A stretch of DNA of 64,000 bases, taken from NCBI RefSeq assembly GCF_000374445.1, contig NZ_KB894428.1, positions 66,372 through 130,371 on the forward strand. The letters are read 5' to 3'. This DNA comes from Actinokineospora enzanensis DSM 44649 (GTDB lineage: Bacteria > Actinomycetota > Actinomycetes > Mycobacteriales > Pseudonocardiaceae). The position numbers and the translations under genes were made by a program. Of this stretch, positions 1 through 10,279 are shown piece by piece. How positions within the stretch are numbered: position 1 is the stretch's first letter; every line of letters begins with the position of its first letter. Under the pieces are notes generated by a model, which did not search any database, had not been told where the DNA came from, and saw nothing but the letters and a program-made list of their open reading frames with translations.

Positions 1-2138
1 TGCCCCCCGGCGAGTCGGCGCTACCGCACCCGCCTGCGGACCCACCGGTCGCCACCGGCCCCGGTGCGCCGCACGCCGCGCAGGCCGAGTCCCTCGCCCC
101 GGGAGTCCCGGCGGCACGGGACTCCACCGAGCGTCGGGCCGACGCGGCGACGGGTTCCGACGCGTTGTCCGCCTCCTCGCGTTTCGGGCACGCGGCGGAA
201 ACCCTGCCCAGCCAGGAGTCCGCCACCCCCCGCCACGGCGGCGGCGCCGGTTCCATCCCGGCCCGGCACCTGTCCGGCGGTCTGCGGCGCCGTCGCGCGG
301 CCGACGAGGAGCCCGCCGCCGAGCCGATACCCGTGTCCCCGCGGGCCGGGGCCATCGAGTCGGTGCTCAACGCCGACGAGGTCGACGAGCCCACCCCCGG
401 CCGCCGCGCCGCCCGCCGCGCCCAGGACCCCGAGACGTCCACTGTGGACACCGAGGCCGCCGCCCAGTCGGTGCTCAGCCGGTTCGGCGTCACCGCCGAG
501 GGCGGCGGCAGGCGCCGGGCCCCCGACGACGACGGCTACCCGGTCGACGACCCGGTACCCGAGCCCGACCCGTACGACCTGGGTTCCGTGTCGCTTCCCG
601 CCCCGCCGATGTTCCCCGCCTCCATGGCCCCCCCGAACACCCCGTGGGACGACACGGAACCCACCATCCCCATCCCCGGCGCCCGCCGCGCCGACTCCGG
701 TGTCCTGCACACCTCCGGCTCTCTCGACGCCCCCCGCCTGGGCGCCCCCGCCGACGAACCCGAACCGACCCCCCCACTTGGTTCCCCCCTCCCCGAACCC
801 GCCACCGCGTTCGCCCCCGGACTCCCGGCCGCCGACCCGGGCCCCGCACCCACCCCGAAGCCCGTTCTCGACAACCCGGACCCAGCGCCCGGCACCCACG
901 GACTCACCGGCCGCACACCCACCGCCCCGAGCTCGTTCCTCAGCGCGCCCACCGCCCACGGGCCCACGGATCCGGAACCCGCTCCGGCGACGGGTACCCA
1001 TGGGATCTCGGCAGCGAAGTCCTCCTACGGCGCCCAGGGCCCCGTGCCCGGCCTTCATGGATCGGTGGCGCCCGTTCCGGGTCCACCGCGCGGTGAGGCG
1101 GGGCCCGTTCCCGGTACTCAGGGCCTCCCGACCGATGACTCGGGATTCGTGCCCGTCGCCCCCGGTTCCGCGCCCGGTGACCCGGGACAGTCGGGCACCC
1201 ACCGACCCGTGGCAGGCATGCCCGGCGACCCGGGACCCATGGCGGCTGCCGGACCGACCCTCGACGATCCAGCACGTGCGACCGCGAGCAGGCCTGCCGG
1301 GTCGGGTCCGGCGCCGCGTACCCCGGGCGCCGATCTCGAACCGTTGTTCGCCGCCGGGTTCACCAGGGTCGACCCGCCCGCCACGGCGTCCACGCCGATC
1401 GTGCCCCCGGAACCGCGAGCGCCCGAGGCGATCCCGCGCACCCCCGAGGGCGACGTGCCCCCACAGGTCAGCGACGCCGACCGGCGGGCCATCGACTTCG
1501 CCGCCCGGCTGCGCGGCCTGCCCAGGTCCGCCGCGTTCGCACAGCGCGAGCCCGAGCCCGAACCGGACCCCGAGCAGGCGAGCGCGACCGACCCCGACGA
1601 CGACCGCCCCGCGCTGCCCACGCGCAAGCGGCGCACGCCAGGGAGCAGGCGGGAGCGGACCGATCCCAGCGGTCTCGCCGACCTGCTCGCCGAGGCGCTG
1701 GTCGCCTTCCAAGCCACCCAAGCAACTCAAGCCACCCAGGCCGAGCAAGCCGAGCAGCCCACGCCGACCGCGCCCGCCGACCCAGGCCTCGACGTGCCCC
1801 GCTGGTCCGACGGCTGGGCCGACCTCCCGTTGTTCGGCGCCGAGCCCGACCGCCTGCCCGAGCCGTCCCGCCCCGTCGGCACCCAGGTAGACAACTCCGG
1901 CGAGCTGCGCCGCCCCGAGCCCGCCCGCTGGCCCCCGCCCGCCGACGCCCGCCCGCCCGCGGCCGCCGCCGAGCCCGACCGCCGACGCTCCTGGGCCACC
2001 GACGCGCGCGCCGCCGAACCGGCCGAACGTGCCGAGCCGCGCCGCACCGATCTCTCCGGCCTCCCCACCCCGCCCTCGGGCATCCGGGGCAGGCACCGCT
2101 CCTCCGAATGGGCGCCCGCCGACCTCGACAGCGGCTGA
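1..2138 (+). CDS. Partial disordered Pro/Ala-rich protein, C-terminal part
   Basis: The reading frame is open from the left edge to a TGA at 2138, so the true start lies outside the window. An internal TTG at 165 is possible but has no convincing ribosome site. More than 700 residues are visible. They are dominated by Pro, Ala, Gly, Asp and Glu, with arginine clusters and loose PGTHG/PGTQG-type repeats around 880-1200. No folded domain or membrane segment is seen. Such tails occur at the C-termini of some actinomycete sensor kinases, but the catalytic part is not in view, so that is only a guess. The codon pattern of the plus frame (G/C third positions, no stop over 2 kb) supports coding. Function not recognised. 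Confidence 0.6.
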   Translation, partial: PPGESALPHPPADPPVATGPGAPHAAQAESLAPGVPAARDSTERRADAATGSDALSASSRFGHAAETLPSQESATPRHGGGAGSIPARHLSGGLRRRRAADEEPAAEPIPVSPRAGAIESVLNADEVDEPTPGRRAARRAQDPETSTVDTEAAAQSVLSRFGVTAEGGGRRRAPDDDGYPVDDPVPEPDPYDLGSVSLPAPPMFPASMAPPNTPWDDTEPTIPIPGARRADSGVLHTSGSLDAPRLGAPADEPEPTPPLGSPLPEPATAFAPGLPAADPGPAPTPKPVLDNPDPAPGTHGLTGRTPTAPSSFLSAPTAHGPTDPEPAPATGTHGISAAKSSYGAQGPVPGLHGSVAPVPGPPRGEAGPVPGTQGLPTDDSGFVPVAPGSAPGDPGQSGTHRPVAGMPGDPGPMAAAGPTLDDPARATASRPAGSGPAPRTPGADLEPLFAAGFTRVDPPATASTPIVPPEPRAPEAIPRTPEGDVPPQVSDADRRAIDFAARLRGLPRSAAFAQREPEPEPDPEQASATDPDDDRPALPTRKRRTPGSRRERTDPSGLADLLAEALVAFQATQATQATQAEQAEQPTPTAPADPGLDVPRWSDGWADLPLFGAEPDRLPEPSRPVGTQVDNSGELRRPEPARWPPPADARPPAAAAEPDRRRSWATDARAAEPAERAEPRRTDLSGLPTPPSGIRGRHRSSEWAPADLDSG

Positions 2139-2412
2139 TCCGGACGCACCCGGAACCACGGTCAGCCCCGCTCGGCCCGGGCGGGTCCCCGCCCGGAGGA
2201 TCCCTTGCGCCCGGCGGGCACGGGCGGGAATGCGGCATCGCGCTACAGCCAGGTGACGCCGTCCCCACCTGCGGCCGAACATGCCGTTCCGACCTCGCAA
2301 AACGCCATGTGGGAGATGATCCCGAGATGCGGGGCCCGGCCGGGGCGGCACTAATGTGGGGGGCGTATGCGGCACAGCGGCGTGCCGCCAAAGCGTGGAG
2401 TCAGGGAACACA

Positions 2413-5400
2413 ATGACCTCGACTGGAGTCTCGTCCCGCACCGATGGAGCCGTCAGCGTCGACGGCTCGGCGTCGGCCGGACGACCGGTCAACACCAGCC
2501 CGGAACAGATCAGAGACGACCTCATCGAGCGGGCCGCCCGACAGGCGCCCGACATCGCCGACCTCATCCGCCTCTACTTCCGCTACATCCCGCCGGAGGA
2601 GGTCATCGACGACGACCCCGTCGACCTCGTCGGCGCGGTCCGCTCGCACGCGCAGCTGGCAGGTCAACGGGTCCAGGGCAGGCCCGCGGTGCGGATGCTC
2701 AACCCCACCGGCGCCGTGGACGGCTGGAGCACCACCGGCTCGGTCGTGCAGATCGTCACCGACGACATGCCCTACCTCGTGGAGTCCGTGAGCGCCGAGC
2801 TCGTGCGCCGCGGCGTCCAGATCCAGCGGGTCGTGCACCCCATCGTGGTGGTGCGCCGCGACCTTGCGGGCGAGCTCAAGGACGTGCTGCCGACCTGCGA
2901 CCCGGACGCGCCGCCCGGCGAGGCGTTCGCCGAGTCGTGGATGTACATCGAGGTCGACCTGCTCACCGACGCCGACCGGGCCCGCGAGATCGAGACCGGG
3001 CTGCTCGCCGTGCTCAACGACGTGCGCGAGGTCGTCGAGGACACCGACCGGATGGCGGGCACCGCGCGCGCCCTCGCCGACGAGCTGGAGGCCGACCCGC
3101 CGCCGCTGGACGCCGAGCAGGTCCGCGATGGCGCCGCGCTGCTGCGCTGGCTGGCCGATGGCCACTTCACCTTCCTCGGCTACCGCCGCAACGACCTCGT
3201 CGCGGGCGAGGAGGACGGCGAGCCCGCGCTGCGCGCCGTGCTGGCCAGCGGCCTCGGCGTGCTGCGCCAGGACAGCCTCGCCGCGCGCAGCCTCACCGCG
3301 GGCCCCGACACCGTCGCCTACGCGCTGGCGCCGCGCCTGCTGGTGCTCACCGAGGCCAGCGCCCCCTCGACCGTGCACCGCTCCACCTACCCGTACTACG
3401 TGGGCGTCAAGACCTTCGGCCCGGACGGCGAGGTCACCGGCGAACACCGCTTCCTCGGCGTGTTCACCACCAGCGCGCTGCACGAGGACGTGCTGGACAT
3501 CCCGGTGGTCTCCCGCCGGGTGCGCGAGGTGATCCACCAGGCCGGGTTCCCCATGGAGTCCTACTCCGGGCAGCGCATGCTGGAGGTCATCCAGAACTGG
3601 CCGCGCGCGGAACTGTTCTCCACCACCGCCGACGCCCTCTACTCCACCACCACCGGCGTGCTCGCCCTCGCCGACCGCCGCAGGCTGCGGCTGTTCCTGC
3701 GCCGCGACCCGTACGCGCGGTTCTTCTCCTGCCTGATCTTCCTGCCCCGCGACCGCTACACCACCACCTCCCGCATCGCCATGCAGGAGGTTCTGCTCGA
3801 CGAGCTGGGCGGCACCAACCTGGAGTTCAGCACGCGCCTGGGGGAGACCCCGCTCGCGCAGGTGTACTTCATCGTGCACACCGACCCGGGCCGCCACGTC
3901 GACCCGGACGTGCAGCGCATCCAGGAACGCCTCACCGAGGCCGTGCGCGGCTGGGACGACCGCCTCGTCGAGGCCGTGTTCGCCGAACAGCGCGAACAGG
4001 CCGACGCCGGATCCACCCTCGGCCCGGAGTCGGCCACCGAACAGGGCCAGCGCTACGCCAGCGTGTTCCCGGAGGCCTACAAGGAGGACTTCACCGCCGC
4101 CGAGGCCCTCGCCGACCTGCACAAGCTGCGCGCGCTGACCGGCGAGGACGACCTGGCCATGTCGTTCTACGTGCCGCAGGGCGCCAGCCCCGGCGAGCGC
4201 CGCTTCAAGCTCTATCTCAGCGGCCGCGGCATCACCCTGTCCCAGGTGCTGCCGGTGCTGCAGAACATGGGCGTCGAGGTCGTCGACGAACGCCCCTACG
4301 AGCTGCGCCGCGAGGACGGCACCCGCTGGTGGATCTACGACTTCGGGCTGCGCATCGAACCGAGCGTGCTGGAGGCGCCTGCCGAGGAGCTCGACCGGCG
4401 CAGGGTCGGCTTCCAGGAGGCGTTCGCCGCGATCTGGCGCGGCGAGGCCGAACCCGACCGGTTCAACGCCCTGGTCCTGCGCGGCGGCCTCACCTGGCGG
4501 CAGGCGGTCGTGCCGCGCGCCTACTCGCGCTACCTGCGCCAAGCGGGCACCCCGTACTCGCAGGAGTACATCGAGGACGCCGTCCTCGCGCACACCGCCA
4601 TCGCCACCGCCCTGGTCCGCCTGTTCGAGGTCGGCTACGACCCGGCCCTGTCCGACGACGCCCGGCACGCCCAGGCGGACACCCGCATCGCCGAGATCAC
4701 CGAGCTCATCGACGGCGTCACCAGCCTCGACGAGGACCGCATCCTGCGCAGCCTGCTCACCCTCATCCGGGCCACCCTGCGCACCAACTACTACGTCCGC
4801 GACACCGACGGCGCCCCCCGCCCCTACCTGGCGGTCAAGCTGGAACCACGCGCCGTGCCCGAGCTGCCCGAGCCCCGGCCCCGGTTCGAGATCTTCGTGT
4901 ACTCCCCGCGCGTGGAGGGCGTGCACCTGCGCTTCGGCGCCGTCGCCCGCGGCGGCCTGCGCTGGTCCGACCGCCGCGAGGACTTCCGCACCGAGGTACT
5001 CGGCCTGGTCAAGGCGCAGGCGGTGAAGAACGCGGTGATCGTGCCGGTCGGCGCCAAGGGCGGCTTCGTGGTCAAGCGCCCGCCCGCCCCCACCGGCGAC
5101 CCCAGCCTGGACCGCGAGGCCTTCCAGACCGAGGGCATCGCCTGCTACCGCATGTTCATCTCCGGCCTGCTCGACCTCACCGACAACCTGCAGGGCGGCG
5201 AGGTCGTGCCTGCCCGCGGCGTCGTCCGCTACGACGGCGACGACACCTACCTGGTCGTCGCCGCCGACAAGGGCACCGCCACCTTCTCCGACATCGCCAA
5301 CGAGCTCGCCTGCAGCCGCGGCTTCTGGCTCGGCGACGCGTTCGCCAGCGGCGGCTCCGTCGGCTACGACCACAAGGCCATGGGCATCACCGCCAAGGGC

Positions 5401-7398
5401 GCCTGGGAGAGCGTCAAACGCCACTTCCGCGAGCTCGGCGTCGACACCCAGTCCCAGACGTTCACCGTGGTCGGCGTCGGCGACATGTCCGGCGACGTGT
5501 TCGGCAACGGCATGCTGCTGTCCAAGCACATCCGCCTGGTCGCCGCCTTCGACCACCGGCACGTCTTCCTCGACCCCGACCCGTCCCCGGCCGTCGGCTT
5601 CAACGAGCGCAAGCGCCTGTTCGAGCTGCCCCGCTCCTCCTGGGACGACTACGACCGCACCCTGATCAGCGAGGGCGGCGGCGTCTTCCCGCGCACCCTC
5701 AAGGCCATCCCGGTCAGCGCCCAGGTCGCCCGCTCGCTCGGCCTGCCCGAGGACACCGGCAAGCTCTCCCCGCAGGAGCTGATGAAGGCCATCCTGCTCG
5801 CCGAGGTCGACCTGCTCTGGAACGGCGGCATCGGCACCTACGTCAAGGCGAGCACCGAGAGCCACGCCGACGTCGGCGACAAGGCCAACGACGCGCTGCG
5901 CGTCGACGGCTCCGCGCTGCGCGTCAAGGTCGTCGGCGAGGGCGGCAACCTCGGCCTCACCCAGCGCGGCCGCATCGAGTTCGCGCGCACCGGCGGCAAG
6001 GTCAACACCGACGCCCTGGACAACAGCGCGGGCGTCGACTGCTCCGACCACGAGGTCAACATCAAGATCCTGCTCGACCACCTGGTCCGCGAGGGCGAAC
6101 TGGCCTCGCACGCCCGCGACGAGCTGCTCGCCGAAATGACCGAGCAGGTCTCCGACCTGGTCCTTGGCGACAACTACAGCCAGAACGCCGTCCTCGGCGT
6201 CAGCCGCGCGCACGCCAAACCCATGCTGTCCGTGCACGCCCGCCTCGTCGACGCCCTGGACAAGACCGACGGCTTCGACCGGCGGCTGGAGGCCCTGCCC
6301 TCCCGCGAACAGTTCCGCGCCCTGGACAAGGCGTGCGACGGCCTCACCTCGCCCGAGCTGGCCACCCTGCTCGCCCACGTCAAGCTCGCTCTCAAGGAGG
6401 ACGTGCTGGCCAGCGAGCTGCCCGAGCAGGACGTGTTCGCCCGCCGACTGCCCGAGTACTTCCCCACCCAGCTGCGCGACCGGTTCGGCCCGGCCATCAG
6501 CGCGCACCCGCTGCACCGGCAGATCACCACCACCCTGCTGGTCAACGAGGTCGTCGACGGCGGCGGCATCTCGTATGCCTTCCGCCTCGCCGAGGAGATC
6601 AGCGCCAGCGCCACCGACGCCGTCCGCGCCTTCGCCGTGGTCACCGGCGTCTACGACCTGCGCGACATCTGGTCCCGCATCCACGCCCTGGACAACGCCG
6701 TGCCCACCGACGTGGCCGACGACATGGTCCTGGAGATCCGGCGGCTGCTCGACCGGGCCGCCCGCTGGCTGCTCACCAACCGGCCGCAGCCACTCGCCGT
6801 CGGCGCCGAGATCAACCGCTTCCACCGCGTCGTACGCGACCTCGCCCCCCAGGTCGGCGACCTGCTGCGCGGCCGCGCCCGCGAGGAAGCCGACGCGGAC
6901 GCCGAGAAGATGATCGCCGCGGGCGTGCCGGACGAGCTGGCCAGGCGCATCGCGGGCCTGCTCGACTCCTACAGCCTGCTCGACATCACCGAGGTCGCCG
7001 AGCTGGCCGAACGGGACGCGGGCACCGCGGCCGGGGCCGAGGTGGAACGCAGCCCGCTGGAGGCCGCGCAGCTCTACTTCGAGCTGTCCGACCACCTGGA
7101 CATCGACCTGATGCTCACCTCGATCAGCGGCCTGGAACGCGGCAACCGCTGGCACGCCCTGGCCCGCCTCGCCCTCCGCGACGACCTCTACGGGTCACTG
7201 CGCGCCATCACACTCGACGTGCTGCGGCAGAGCGAACCGGGCGAGTCGGCCGCCGAGAAGATCGAGTCCTGGGAACGGGTCAACGCCTCCCGCCTGGCCC
7301 GCGCCCGCACGGCGCTCGGCGAGATCCGCGCGTCCGGCAGGCTCGACCTGGCCACCCTGTCGGTGGCCGCGCGACAGGTCCGCAGCATGGTCCGCTGA
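2413..7398 (+). CDS. gdh: Large NAD-specific glutamate dehydrogenase
   Basis: A 1661-aa protein of the giant NAD-glutamate dehydrogenase family (Rv2476c, Streptomyces GdhB). It deaminates glutamate oxidatively to 2-oxoglutarate and ammonium with NAD+ in the cytoplasm. The long N-terminal half corresponds to the ACT-like regulatory region. The catalytic core lies in the middle and includes the glycine/lysine motif KGGFVVK near residue 881 and GGLRWSDRREDFRTE upstream of it. The C-terminal third is the helical extension typical of the family. Start chosen at ATG 2413 (MTSTGVSS); the frame is open 57 bases further upstream without a ribosome site. In mycobacteria this enzyme is inhibited by the FHA protein GarA; no garA is seen here. 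It is followed by two small coupled genes in the same order as in M. tuberculosis. Confidence 0.95.
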   Translation: MTSTGVSSRTDGAVSVDGSASAGRPVNTSPEQIRDDLIERAARQAPDIADLIRLYFRYIPPEEVIDDDPVDLVGAVRSHAQLAGQRVQGRPAVRMLNPTGAVDGWSTTGSVVQIVTDDMPYLVESVSAELVRRGVQIQRVVHPIVVVRRDLAGELKDVLPTCDPDAPPGEAFAESWMYIEVDLLTDADRAREIETGLLAVLNDVREVVEDTDRMAGTARALADELEADPPPLDAEQVRDGAALLRWLADGHFTFLGYRRNDLVAGEEDGEPALRAVLASGLGVLRQDSLAARSLTAGPDTVAYALAPRLLVLTEASAPSTVHRSTYPYYVGVKTFGPDGEVTGEHRFLGVFTTSALHEDVLDIPVVSRRVREVIHQAGFPMESYSGQRMLEVIQNWPRAELFSTTADALYSTTTGVLALADRRRLRLFLRRDPYARFFSCLIFLPRDRYTTTSRIAMQEVLLDELGGTNLEFSTRLGETPLAQVYFIVHTDPGRHVDPDVQRIQERLTEAVRGWDDRLVEAVFAEQREQADAGSTLGPESATEQGQRYASVFPEAYKEDFTAAEALADLHKLRALTGEDDLAMSFYVPQGASPGERRFKLYLSGRGITLSQVLPVLQNMGVEVVDERPYELRREDGTRWWIYDFGLRIEPSVLEAPAEELDRRRVGFQEAFAAIWRGEAEPDRFNALVLRGGLTWRQAVVPRAYSRYLRQAGTPYSQEYIEDAVLAHTAIATALVRLFEVGYDPALSDDARHAQADTRIAEITELIDGVTSLDEDRILRSLLTLIRATLRTNYYVRDTDGAPRPYLAVKLEPRAVPELPEPRPRFEIFVYSPRVEGVHLRFGAVARGGLRWSDRREDFRTEVLGLVKAQAVKNAVIVPVGAKGGFVVKRPPAPTGDPSLDREAFQTEGIACYRMFISGLLDLTDNLQGGEVVPARGVVRYDGDDTYLVVAADKGTATFSDIANELACSRGFWLGDAFASGGSVGYDHKAMGITAKGAWESVKRHFRELGVDTQSQTFTVVGVGDMSGDVFGNGMLLSKHIRLVAAFDHRHVFLDPDPSPAVGFNERKRLFELPRSSWDDYDRTLISEGGGVFPRTLKAIPVSAQVARSLGLPEDTGKLSPQELMKAILLAEVDLLWNGGIGTYVKASTESHADVGDKANDALRVDGSALRVKVVGEGGNLGLTQRGRIEFARTGGKVNTDALDNSAGVDCSDHEVNIKILLDHLVREGELASHARDELLAEMTEQVSDLVLGDNYSQNAVLGVSRAHAKPMLSVHARLVDALDKTDGFDRRLEALPSREQFRALDKACDGLTSPELATLLAHVKLALKEDVLASELPEQDVFARRLPEYFPTQLRDRFGPAISAHPLHRQITTTLLVNEVVDGGGISYAFRLAEEISASATDAVRAFAVVTGVYDLRDIWSRIHALDNAVPTDVADDMVLEIRRLLDRAARWLLTNRPQPLAVGAEINRFHRVVRDLAPQVGDLLRGRAREEADADAEKMIAAGVPDELARRIAGLLDSYSLLDITEVAELAERDAGTAAGAEVERSPLEAAQLYFELSDHLDIDLMLTSISGLERGNRWHALARLALRDDLYGSLRAITLDVLRQSEPGESAAEKIESWERVNASRLARARTALGEIRASGRLDLATLSVAARQVRSMVR

Positions 7399-7508
7399 GC
7401 GTTCACCGAGTCACCCCGACCCGCCGCCCTGGGCAGAGTCCCCGGGCGGCGGGCCCGTTCCCGGACGGGGATAAAGTCAGCGCGAACCGGCTGGGAGGGG
7501 ACATTCCT

Positions 7509-7940
7509 TTGGGTGCGTTCGTCGCCGAGGTGCGACCGCGGTGGTCCGACATGGACGCCTTCGGCCACGTCAACCACGCCAACACGGTCACCCTGCTGGA
7601 AGAGGCCCGGGTCGACCTGCTCTTCCGCGAGGCCGCCCTGCGCGGCGCCGACGACCTGGCCAGGGGAGTGGTGGTCGCCCGCCTTGAGGTCGACTACCGC
7701 GCCCCCCTGTTCGCCGACGGCGGCGTGTTACGCGTGGAGATGTCGGTCCGCGAGATCCGCGCCGCCTACTTCGTCCTCGACTACCTCGTCCGCGGCGGCC
7801 CGTCCGAGACCGACACCGTCGCCGTCACCGCCGCCACCACCCTCGCCCCCTACGACCTGGCCAGCGGCAAACCCCGGCGGATCACCGACCTGGAACGCGA
7901 CTTCCTGGCCGCCTGGCACAGCGGGGGCAACGGTGCCTGA
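7509..7940 (+). CDS. Acyl-CoA thioesterase, 4HBT hotdog family
   Basis: 143 aa. The N-terminus carries RPRWSDMDAFGHVNHANTVTLLEEAR, shortened here to its key feature: the Asp-x-x-Gly-His-Val-Asn active-site signature of 4-hydroxybenzoyl-CoA-type thioesterases. These hydrolyse acyl-CoA thioesters in the cytoplasm; the natural substrate cannot be read. The start is TTG 7509 with GGGAGGGG eight bases upstream. The gene lies 110 bp after gdh, and its stop overlaps the next gene by 8 bases, so the two are translationally coupled. It corresponds to the Rv2475c position in the conserved gene order. Confidence 0.85.
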   Translation: MGAFVAEVRPRWSDMDAFGHVNHANTVTLLEEARVDLLFREAALRGADDLARGVVVARLEVDYRAPLFADGGVLRVEMSVREIRAAYFVLDYLVRGGPSETDTVAVTAATTLAPYDLASGKPRRITDLERDFLAAWHSGGNGA

Positions 7941-8580
7941 CCTGCACTTCGCCGACCCGTCCGAACGAGCCGACCTGGGCGCCTTCGTCGCCCGCGCCGT
8001 CCGCCTCGACCCGCAGGCCGTGGTCCGCCTCCGCGGCCGCGACGAGGGCCTGATCGACGCCTGGGTCGCCACCCCGTTCGACGTCCTGGCCACCCGCACG
8101 GCACGGGGGAGTGTCGACCCCACGGACATGACCGTCTCCGGCAACGAACTCCTCGCCGCCCTGGCCGTCGTCCGCGGCGACCGCCTCGACCCCGGCCCAC
8201 CCCGCGACCTGCTCTGGCGCTCCGCCCTGCCGCCCACCCGGCACTGGCAGGTCGTGGACCGCCTGCCCGCCCGCATGGTGTCCGACCTGGCCGACAAGGG
8301 CATCGCGGTGGCCAGGGAGAACGTCGGCCCCCAGGGCACACCCCCGGCGTCCCTGCTGGACCAGAACGTCCTCACCGTCACCGGCGACGGCCTGGAGATC
8401 AAGGTCCCGCTCCGCTGCCTGTTCGCCCTGTCCGGCATGGGCTTCCTCGCCGACACCGACACCGATTCCGACACCGACGACCACATCCGGGTCACCGCCA
8501 CCGACTCCTGGATGCGCCTCGACGCCCGCTACGGCGCCGTCGTCCGCCGCCGCCACGCCCTACTCCCACTCCTGGTCTGA
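7933..8580 (+). CDS. Conserved hypothetical protein (Rv2474c position)
   Basis: 215 aa, GTG start at 7933 inside the end of the thioesterase gene, which indicates translational coupling. No signal peptide or membrane segment is seen. There is a short acidic Asp/Thr run near residue 178 (DTDTDSDTDD). Length and place in the gdh-thioesterase-hypothetical-aglA-glbO order match Rv2474c of M. tuberculosis (about 217 aa), whose function is unknown. I do not recognise a catalytic motif. Confidence 0.75.
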   Translation: MPDLHFADPSERADLGAFVARAVRLDPQAVVRLRGRDEGLIDAWVATPFDVLATRTARGSVDPTDMTVSGNELLAALAVVRGDRLDPGPPRDLLWRSALPPTRHWQVVDRLPARMVSDLADKGIAVARENVGPQGTPPASLLDQNVLTVTGDGLEIKVPLRCLFALSGMGFLADTDTDSDTDDHIRVTATDSWMRLDARYGAVVRRRHALLPLLV

Positions 8581-8587
8581 CCCCGGC

Positions 8588-8620
8588 CTCGGCACTGGCC
8601 TTTCGCAGGCCAGTGCCGAG
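8588..8620. terminator. Bidirectional terminator hairpin
   Basis: A perfect 13-bp stem (CTCGGCACTGGCC at 8588-8600 with its complement at 8608-8620) and a 7-base loop lie between the convergent stops of the 7933 gene and aglA. Confidence 0.75.
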
Positions 8621-8621
8621 T

Positions 8622-10211
8622 TCATACCAGCCAGACAGCCGTCTCCGGCGGCAGGTCCGTGCCGTCCAACGGCCCCGAAGCCAACAACACCTCACCCGGC
8701 GGCAACGGCACCGGCCCACCCGAGGTGTTCAACGCACAGATCAACCCCCCACCCTTCCGCCGATAAGCGAAACACCCCGGCGGCGCCCCATACCACTCCA
8801 GTTCCGTCCCCCCGAACCCCGCATGCGTCTTCCGCAGCTCCAACGCGTGCCGGTAAAGCGACAGCATCGACTCCGGATCCTCCAACTGCGTCTCCACCGT
8901 CAACCCCGCCCACTCCTCGGGCACCGGCAACCACGGCTTACCCGCGGAAAACCCGAACGGAACCGACGACCCCTCCCAAGGCAACGGGACACGGGAACCA
9001 TCCCGTCCCCGATCCGTGTGCCCGGTGCGCTCCCACAACGGATCCTGCAAAGCCCAGTCCGGCAACGAGACATTCGGCAACCCGAGCTCCTCGCCGTTAT
9101 ACAGATAGACCACCCCGGGCAGCCCCAACTGCACCAAAGCCATCGCCCGAGCCCGACGTAACCCCTGCGACCCGCCCCCGTAACGCGTCACATGCCGGTC
9201 CACGTCATGGTTCGACAACGTCCACGTGGCAGGCGAAGGAGAACGCGACACCGCCTCCAGCGAATGGTCGATCGCCCGCCGCACCGCGTCCGCGTCGAAA
9301 TCCGTCGTCGTCAACGTGAAATTGAAACCCAGGTGCAGCTCGTCCGGCCGCACATACCGCGCGAACTGCTCGTCCGTCTCCACCCAGATCTCACCCACCG
9401 CCATCGAACCCGGGTACTCGTCCGCCACCTTCCGGATCAGGCGGTGGATCTCGTGCACCTCGTCCGCGTCGAACCGCGGGTCCGCCGGGCTGTGCGTGGC
9501 CGAACGGTCGATCGACAGCAGGTACTCCGGCATGTCCGGTAAACCCTGCGGCTTCGCCATCCCGTCCGCCACGTCCACCCGGAACCCGTCCACGCCGCGA
9601 TCCAGCCAGAACCGCAACGTCTCCACCAGGTCCGCGCGGACCTCCGAGTTGTCCCAGTTCAGATCCGGCTGCCGCGGCGAGAACAGATGCAGATACCACT
9701 GCCCGTCGTGCACCCGCGTCCACGCCGGACCGCCGAACACGCTCGGCCAGTTGTTCGGCGGCACCGACCCGTCCGGGCCACGACCATCCCGGAACACATA
9801 CCGCGACCGCTCCCGGCTGTTCGGCGGCGCCAACAACGCCGCCCGGAACCACGGGTGCTCGTCGCTCGTGTGGTTCGGCACCACGTCGATCGTCACCTTG
9901 ATCCCGTGCCCGTGCGCCTCGGCCACCAACCGGTCGAACGCCGCCAGATCACCGAACAACGGGTCCACCGCGCGCGGATCGGACACGTCGTAACCGTGAT
10001 CGGCCATCGGGGACCGGAAGAACGGGGTGAGCCACAACGCGTCCACACCCAGCAGCTCCAGGTAGCCCAAACGGGACCGGATGCCCTCCAGGTCGCCCAC
10101 CCCGTCGCCGTCGGAGTCGGCGAAGGAACGGACATAGATCTGGTAGAACACCGCCCGCTGCCACCACAGCGGCGCCGGGTCGTCACCCTCGGGCTCGGCG
10201 GTTCGTCGCAC
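8622..10211 (-). CDS. aglA: Alpha-glucosidase, GH13 family
   Basis: 529 aa, GTG start. It is a cytoplasmic alpha-1,4-glucosidase-type enzyme with the four GH13 regions in order. These are DVVPNH near residue 109, GFRVDVADG with nucleophile Asp213, AVGEIW with acid/base Glu274, and LSNHDVDR with Asp336. QIYVRSFADSDGDGVGDLEG near the N-terminus holds the calcium/loop region typical of oligo-1,6- and alpha-glucosidases. Trehalose synthase or oligo-1,6-glucosidase specificity cannot be excluded. It is convergent with the 7933 gene and corresponds to Rv2471 (aglA) in the conserved neighbourhood. Confidence 0.92.
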   Translation of the reverse strand: MRRTAEPEGDDPAPLWWQRAVFYQIYVRSFADSDGDGVGDLEGIRSRLGYLELLGVDALWLTPFFRSPMADHGYDVSDPRAVDPLFGDLAAFDRLVAEAHGHGIKVTIDVVPNHTSDEHPWFRAALLAPPNSRERSRYVFRDGRGPDGSVPPNNWPSVFGGPAWTRVHDGQWYLHLFSPRQPDLNWDNSEVRADLVETLRFWLDRGVDGFRVDVADGMAKPQGLPDMPEYLLSIDRSATHSPADPRFDADEVHEIHRLIRKVADEYPGSMAVGEIWVETDEQFARYVRPDELHLGFNFTLTTTDFDADAVRRAIDHSLEAVSRSPSPATWTLSNHDVDRHVTRYGGGSQGLRRARAMALVQLGLPGVVYLYNGEELGLPNVSLPDWALQDPLWERTGHTDRGRDGSRVPLPWEGSSVPFGFSAGKPWLPVPEEWAGLTVETQLEDPESMLSLYRHALELRKTHAGFGGTELEWYGAPPGCFAYRRKGGGLICALNTSGGPVPLPPGEVLLASGPLDGTDLPPETAVWLV

Positions 10212-10279
10212 GATCAGTCATCCTGCCATCGGCCGCCGACGGACTGGACCAGTCGCGCCGGTCTGTGATCTTGAACCCG

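Noticed and set aside
2401..7155. 1.5-kb-plus frames on the minus strand opposite gdh, and similar ones opposite pepN, valS and tig-clpX
   Set aside because: Mirror frames of GC-rich coding sequence; low-complexity composition and no family likeness.
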